DNA from: Sindora glabra
Lineage: Eukaryota; Streptophyta; Magnoliopsida; Fabales; Fabaceae
DNA length: 64,000 nucleotides
Reading direction: 5' to 3'
Assembly (NCBI GenBank): GCA_020226215.1
Contig: CM035233.1
Span: 23,501,150 to 23,565,149 of the forward strand
Both the position numbers and the translations under genes were made by a program. A model generated the notes under the pieces. The model made no database searches. It was given only the letters and a program-made list of their open reading frames with translations, and was not told the origin of the DNA. Below are positions 59,501-64,000 of this stretch, piece after piece; within the stretch, counting starts at the first letter, position 1; every line of letters begins with the position of its first letter.

Positions 59501-60142
59501 TTAAATTGCAATCCTTTTTCTAGTTAAATATTTTATCAACATATAACCATTTAATATAACTGAATTGAGGTTTAGTAATGGTAAATATATGCTCATTGAG
59601 TTCTCATAACTTATTCTATTTTATTTTCAATGTTTTTAGGTTGAAATAAGTGGAAATGACCACTTAGTTAGGAAATTTTGAGTTCAATGTTTCTAGTCAA
59701 ATATTTAATCAAAGACCACTTAGTTAGGAAATTTTGAGTTCAATGTTTCTAGTCAAATATTTAATCAAAGACCACTTAGTTAGGAAATTTTGACAATTGG
59801 ATTAGGATTAAGATAAAGATAGAGATTATGTTGATTTAGTATTTGATGTGTTGGATTGTTTATTTGTATATGAGTTCTGAGATTATGTAATATTATATTT
59901 GTTCTACATTGCTATTGTATCTATAAAGAACACATGTTTCATAACTTGGGGTGTGTAACCCTCAAAAAGAGTCTAAAACATAAGAAACTTTATCCGTTTT
60001 TCCATAAAATTTTAAACAAATCTTGAGTCATTACAAAAATAAGGAAATTTCTATTGAATTGAATCATAGTAAGTAGTTTTAAGATTAATGGAAAATGGAT
60101 ATCAAAATTTATATCAATTACAACCAAATTCGGGTCATGACA
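56562..60142 (+). mobile_element. Probable long solo LTR (3581 bp)
   Basis: TGTAATAATTTGAG starts at 56562 and AATTCGGGTCATGACA ends at 60142, flanked by ATTAT (56557-56561 and 60143-60147). It has the layout of a long plant LTR: a pyrimidine-rich leader at 57115-57235, an ATG in good context at 57237 opening only 33 codons (MASSSKLAIVCC...), and near the 3' end ACTCATTGAG-like and 'tgtttttaggttg' blocks, as in the repeat ending at 2221. ATTAT is a weak duplication in DNA this AT-rich, so the boundaries are likely but not proven. Confidence 0.5.
59658..59793 (+). repeat. 56-bp tandem repeat, about 2.4 copies
   Basis: GACCACTTAGTTAGG starts at 59658, 59714 and 59770. The copies are identical by eye, unlike the diverged surroundings, so the duplication is recent. 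Confidence 0.95.
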
Positions 60143-60359
60143 ATTATTATCTTCTTCTATCAAATTGGTTTGTCTGGGTTATTTTGTAATTATAATTGAG
60201 ATTATTAACGAATAAAATTAGTCCATTTACCTTGGGTTTCTTACCGTTGGATTGTTACTTAAGTAATTTTTCATATGATCAGGGAGATTGAATGTGGGAT
60301 ATATACATAATTTAATTGAAAATATTTCATATTAAAATGGCATTTAGGAGGGATGAAAC

Positions 60360-61953
60360 TAGACTTATCAAAATGGGTTAACCTAACCCAACCAGGCAAA
60401 CCCAATGGGCAAAAACTGTACGTCGGACTAATTTCAGGCCAGGCTACTTTTTCACCGAATTGAGTTCAAATCAGGTTGCTACAGTACCTATCCCAATCCT
60501 AGGTTGACATTTACCAAATGAGTTTTTATAACTCATTACATTTTATTATTATTATTATCATATTAGTTTTTGTTTGTTATTAATTTTATATCATTAATTA
60601 ATTAAAATTTATTATTATTTATTAAATATAAATATATATTATTATTATAACTTAAAATTTTATTATATATATAAATGAATCATATATATTATATATGAAA
60701 ATAAATATATATTATTAAATATATATTTAATAAAATAAATATATATTATTAGGATTTAATAAATGTGTGAATTTGCATTTAAAAATGTATACATTTAATA
60801 AAATAATTTGAATTTTATATTGAATAAGAATTTTATATTATATATTTATTATATATATTTATTTAATAAAATAAAAATATCTTATTAAATATATATTGAT
60901 CAAGGCTAAGGCATTATATAAAAAATATATTATATAAATATTAATATAAAATTTATTTTATTATATATAAATATATAAATATATAATATATAATAATATG
61001 TATTTATTTTATTTAATAAAATAAATATATATTATAAAATATATATTGATCAATGCCAAAGTATTATATAAAAATAAATACATTTAATAATTTATATATT
61101 ATCAAATATATATAAATAAATAATTATTTATATAATATATTAATAAAAATAATTATAATAATTTTTATATATTAATAAAAATAGATAACAATGTATTATA
61201 TTATATATATGTATATAATATATTTAAAATTAATACCAAAATTATTTATTTAAAAATTTTAAATAATTCAAATTTTAATATTAAAGTATTAATTTAAATT
61301 TTAATATAATTATTTATTTTGATAAATTTATATAATATATATTGACAATATTAAATATATAAATTTATTAATTTTAACATTAAAAATTATTTAATATTAC
61401 TCATATATATAATTTTAATATTATATATATTAAAGTTTAATTTTAATATACTAAAACTATTATTTTAATATCTATATAAAAATTAAAAATATTTAAAATT
61501 AATACCAAAATTATTTATTTAAAATTTTTAAATAATTCAAAATTTAATATTAAAGTATTAATTTAAATTTTAATATAATTATTCATTTTGATAAATTTAT
61601 ATAATATATAAATTTATTAATTTTAATATTAAAAATTATTTAATATTGCTCATATTATAATTTTAATATTATATACATTAAATTTTAATTTTAATATATC
61701 AAATTATTATTTTAATATCTATATAAAAATTAAATATATAATAATAAATTAATTATTTATTACTTACTGTTATTATCAAGCTAACAGACTAACCTAATAA
61801 TCCAATGGATTAACATTTATTAGTTCTAGTCTCTTACCAGGTCGGGCCACTGTTATTATTTTTCGTACCCCATACCAGTCCCAGTCTTAGGTCAGGAAAA
61901 ATTATACCAATCCCAAACTAACCTATTAAACTCAATCCATTTTGATACTTTTA
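60360..61953. mobile_element. Non-autonomous hAT-like element (1594 bp)
   Basis: Imperfect terminal inverted repeats: TAGACTTATCAAAATGGGTT at 60360 and the complement of the right end, TAAAAGTATCAAAATGGATT. Flanks GATGAAAC (60352-60359) and AATGGAAC (61954-61961) match at six of eight, as expected of hAT 8-bp target duplications. Subterminal CCCAACC/GGTTAG-type words occur on both sides. The interior is almost pure A/T with no transposase. A tandem duplication fills part of it. Confidence 0.55.
61221..61736 (+). repeat. Tandem duplication of ~260 bp inside the hAT-like element
   Basis: Copy 1 (61221-61489) and copy 2 (61490-61736) both run from 'tatttaaaattaataccaaa' through 'ttcattttgataaatttat' (or ttatttt) to 'tctatataaaaattaaa'. 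Copy 2 is shorter by small deletions. Confidence 0.75.
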
Positions 61954-61961
61954 AATGGAAC

Positions 61962-62091
61962 CACCCAATGGCTTGGGGGCCACTGCCCCACGCCAAAATA
62001 TTTTATATACCTTAACTCCTAATTAAATTTTGATGTTGAAATTCTCAAACGAAATTTTAAATAAAAAATTTTCTCTTAGTATTAATCACTT

Positions 62092-62159
<68 letters not shown>

Positions 62160-63239
62160 TTAATTTTCTTTTAAAAATTATCATATAGAATAATAAGTAA
62201 TTTTTTAACATTTATTAACTTATAAAAATAATTTTAAAATAATGTATAATTATAATTGACAACATAAAAATTATAATTAATAGTTTTGTTATATATAGAT
62301 TTTGAACTATCTTCTTTCTAAATTATATATGTATCTGTTCTTATTTTCTTGAATTATACATATTTATATTTTACAATTATATGTAAAGTACTCTAAATTT
62401 TCAATCAAAATTTCACAATAATTCATCTTTCTTTTATTTTATTTTTAAATAAATTTAGTAAAAAAAATTTAAAATAGTTTTTTTAAGTATGAAAGGTCAT
62501 TAATTTATTTTAAATCCATGGTTCCTATTTTAACTTTTTCTATCAAATCATTTAAATTAATTTTATGTGATATATAATAATTATCTAACTCAAAATAATT
62601 CATTTGATAGTATGTACAAATTAAAAGAAAACTAAAATTCTCATAAGTAATTATTTTTAATTTATTTAATAATAATTTTTAATAACATTATATGTGAGTG
62701 TAAAATCATACCCTGCAAAAAAAAAAAAAATTCCTGGTACTGCCTTGGCATTATGAATACACTCCTAAGGTTACAATTAATCCTCAAAAAAAAATTTTAA
62801 ATAACAAATAAGAACAATTTTTCAGAAGAAAAAATAAATAATGTTTTATTATAAAAAATGCCTTGTTGCGAATCCAAAAATTATAAGACATTTTATGAAA
62901 ATTTAGTATAACATAATAAAAGTTGTAACTCGTACGAAAAAATTTAGGATTTGAATATAAAATGTTGTAAGTGTATATGCATTAATTTTGTCTCTGAAAA
63001 TAAGCACATAAAAAAAAAAGCAATTGCAAAGTTGCATAAAATATATTTTAATAATTTTTTATTGAAAAACTCTATATTTTAATAAAAATTATAAAAATTA
63101 AAAATGATAAAATTACGCATTCATGCGAATTTTCTAAATCATATATAAGTATTATTTTAGAGTGAAAAAGTACAGATTTGAATCGCCTTCATACACTTTG
63201 CATCAAAATTCAAAATATATTAAACAAATAAAAGTGAAG
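61962..63239. other. AT-rich stretch without recognised gene
   Basis: Contains a microsatellite and poly(A)/poly(T) runs. 'gggggccactgcccca' at 61975-61990 is a GC-rich word of unknown origin. Confidence 0.45.
62094..62155. repeat. (AT)n microsatellite, about 30 units
   Basis: Uninterrupted AT dinucleotides between ACTTACA and TATTATATT. Confidence 0.95.
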
Positions 63240-63540
63240 GAAAAACAAAACACTGGCCGAAGAGAATGAACGAACAACGACGCAGTGGCTGCAGAGAGAT
63301 TGTTGCCACTCGCTTAGAAAGCGTGTGGCATCAAAGCCATGCACTGTAAATAGCCGCTTTTATCTCTGACTTAAGATTTACGTTCCAAATGCCTGCTCAA
63401 AAAGGCAAAAGGCCGCGAAAGCCAGGTAATAATCTGGTGTGGCCAGCCCCACCATATTTGCTAAATCTAGCTACATTTATCTGTGTAGTTGAAGAATCTC
63501 CAAGCTGTTAAAATTCCTCTTGGACAAAAGGGCAAAAAAG
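63240..63540. other. GC-richer, apparently unique sequence
   Basis: Base composition changes sharply (for example 'gaacaacgacgcagtggctg', 'gcaaaaggccgcgaaagcca'). None of the repeat words of the window occur here. There is no convincing reading frame. A hairpin lies at 63304-63330. It could be the flank or promoter of a gene beyond 64000 or an unrecognised element. Confidence 0.4.
63304..63330. repeat. 12-bp stem hairpin in the GC-richer stretch
   Basis: TGCCACTCGCTT, loop AGA, AAGCGTGTGGCA. Eleven of twelve pairs. Confidence 0.75.
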
Positions 63541-63921
63541 GATCAAAATAAAGTAGATTTATTAATTTATTAATCTCTAAATTAACTCTTTTTCACATTA
63601 ACATGGAAAAAGTACTGACTTCGAAAGCTAATGAATAATATAAAATCCAAAAAATACGGTTAAATATTTATATTTGATATTAGAGTTTTGCGAGTTATTA
63701 CAATTAATTATGGCTTTTCAATATATGATTATCTATCTTCCTTAAAAACATTATAATTACCATTTTTGTCAAACAACCTCCATCAACTCCTTACTAAAAT
63801 ACCAATTAGAATTTTTTTGGATTAAATTTATCTTTTTACACTAGCTAAATGCTAACACACCTATCAATTTTAATATTAAAGAAAATTGGTAAAGCTATAA
63901 AATTTAGGTAAAATACTTTAA

Positions 63922-64000
63922 GGGTTTGTTTGGCTGAAACTGAAAATAGGAGGGGGTGTAAATGGAGGGTGTGGAAATGGAGGTGAAAGTAATTTCACCT
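63922..64000 (+). mobile_element. Left end of a probable PIF/Harbinger-type MITE, cut by window
   Basis: GGGTTTGTTTGGCTGAAA preceded by TTAA resembles the terminus and TAA/TTA target site of Tourist-like MITEs. It is followed by purine-rich GGAGGGGGTG/GGAGGGTGTGG words. The other end is outside. Confidence 0.4.

Overview
The window looks like gene-poor, very AT-rich nuclear DNA of a flowering plant, probably a eudicot. The evidence is plant-type Ty3/gypsy and Ty1/copia-like retrotransposons with primer-binding sites resembling the initiator-Met tRNA complement, CACTA and hAT DNA-transposon remnants, long (TA)n tracts, and no intact host gene. Every coding signal I can identify belongs to a decayed mobile element. 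I cannot name the species.

Layout. 1-5600: fragments of long LTRs, one with a CG-rich hairpin. 6236-11097: a copia-like LTR element with two LTRs, a PBS and a polypurine tract but no coding interior. 12936-14620: an RNase H-like pseudogene split by a 1.36-kb solo LTR. 14831-18509: a minus-strand CACTA remnant with a plant En/Spm-type transposase segment and a Ulp1-like (C48) protease domain. 18510-28324: Ty3/gypsy element 1, whose gag is split by a 2.85-kb solo LTR with a perfect 5-bp target duplication. 33073-43363: Ty3/gypsy element 2 (617-bp LTRs, perfect TSD CTTAT), itself carrying two nested 1.6-kb solo LTRs. 45398-46722, 50619-52286 and 52574-54238: three more solo LTRs of the same related group. 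54265-56420: an AT-rich tandem array with a dimeric period near 505 bp and an inverted unit at its left edge. 56562-60142: a probable long solo LTR. 60360-61953: a non-autonomous hAT-like element. 63240-63540: a GC-richer, apparently unique stretch that may lie next to a gene beyond the window. 63922-64000: the left end of a probable MITE.

No genes cooperate here in the cellular sense. The content is a nested insertion history. The two gypsy elements reduce to nearly equal lengths (about 6.96 and 6.99 kb) when their insertions are subtracted, and both carry the last part of pol inside the LTR. Their stops and substitutions are dominated by G-to-A or C-to-T type changes, as expected of old methylated repeats.

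The signal I find most worth following is in the six-member solo LTR group (A-F). Conserved blocks flank two stem-loops whose stems change sequence between subfamilies but keep pairing. This suggests a selected RNA or DNA structure inside the LTR. The second is the dimeric AT-rich array with a head-to-head turn-around.
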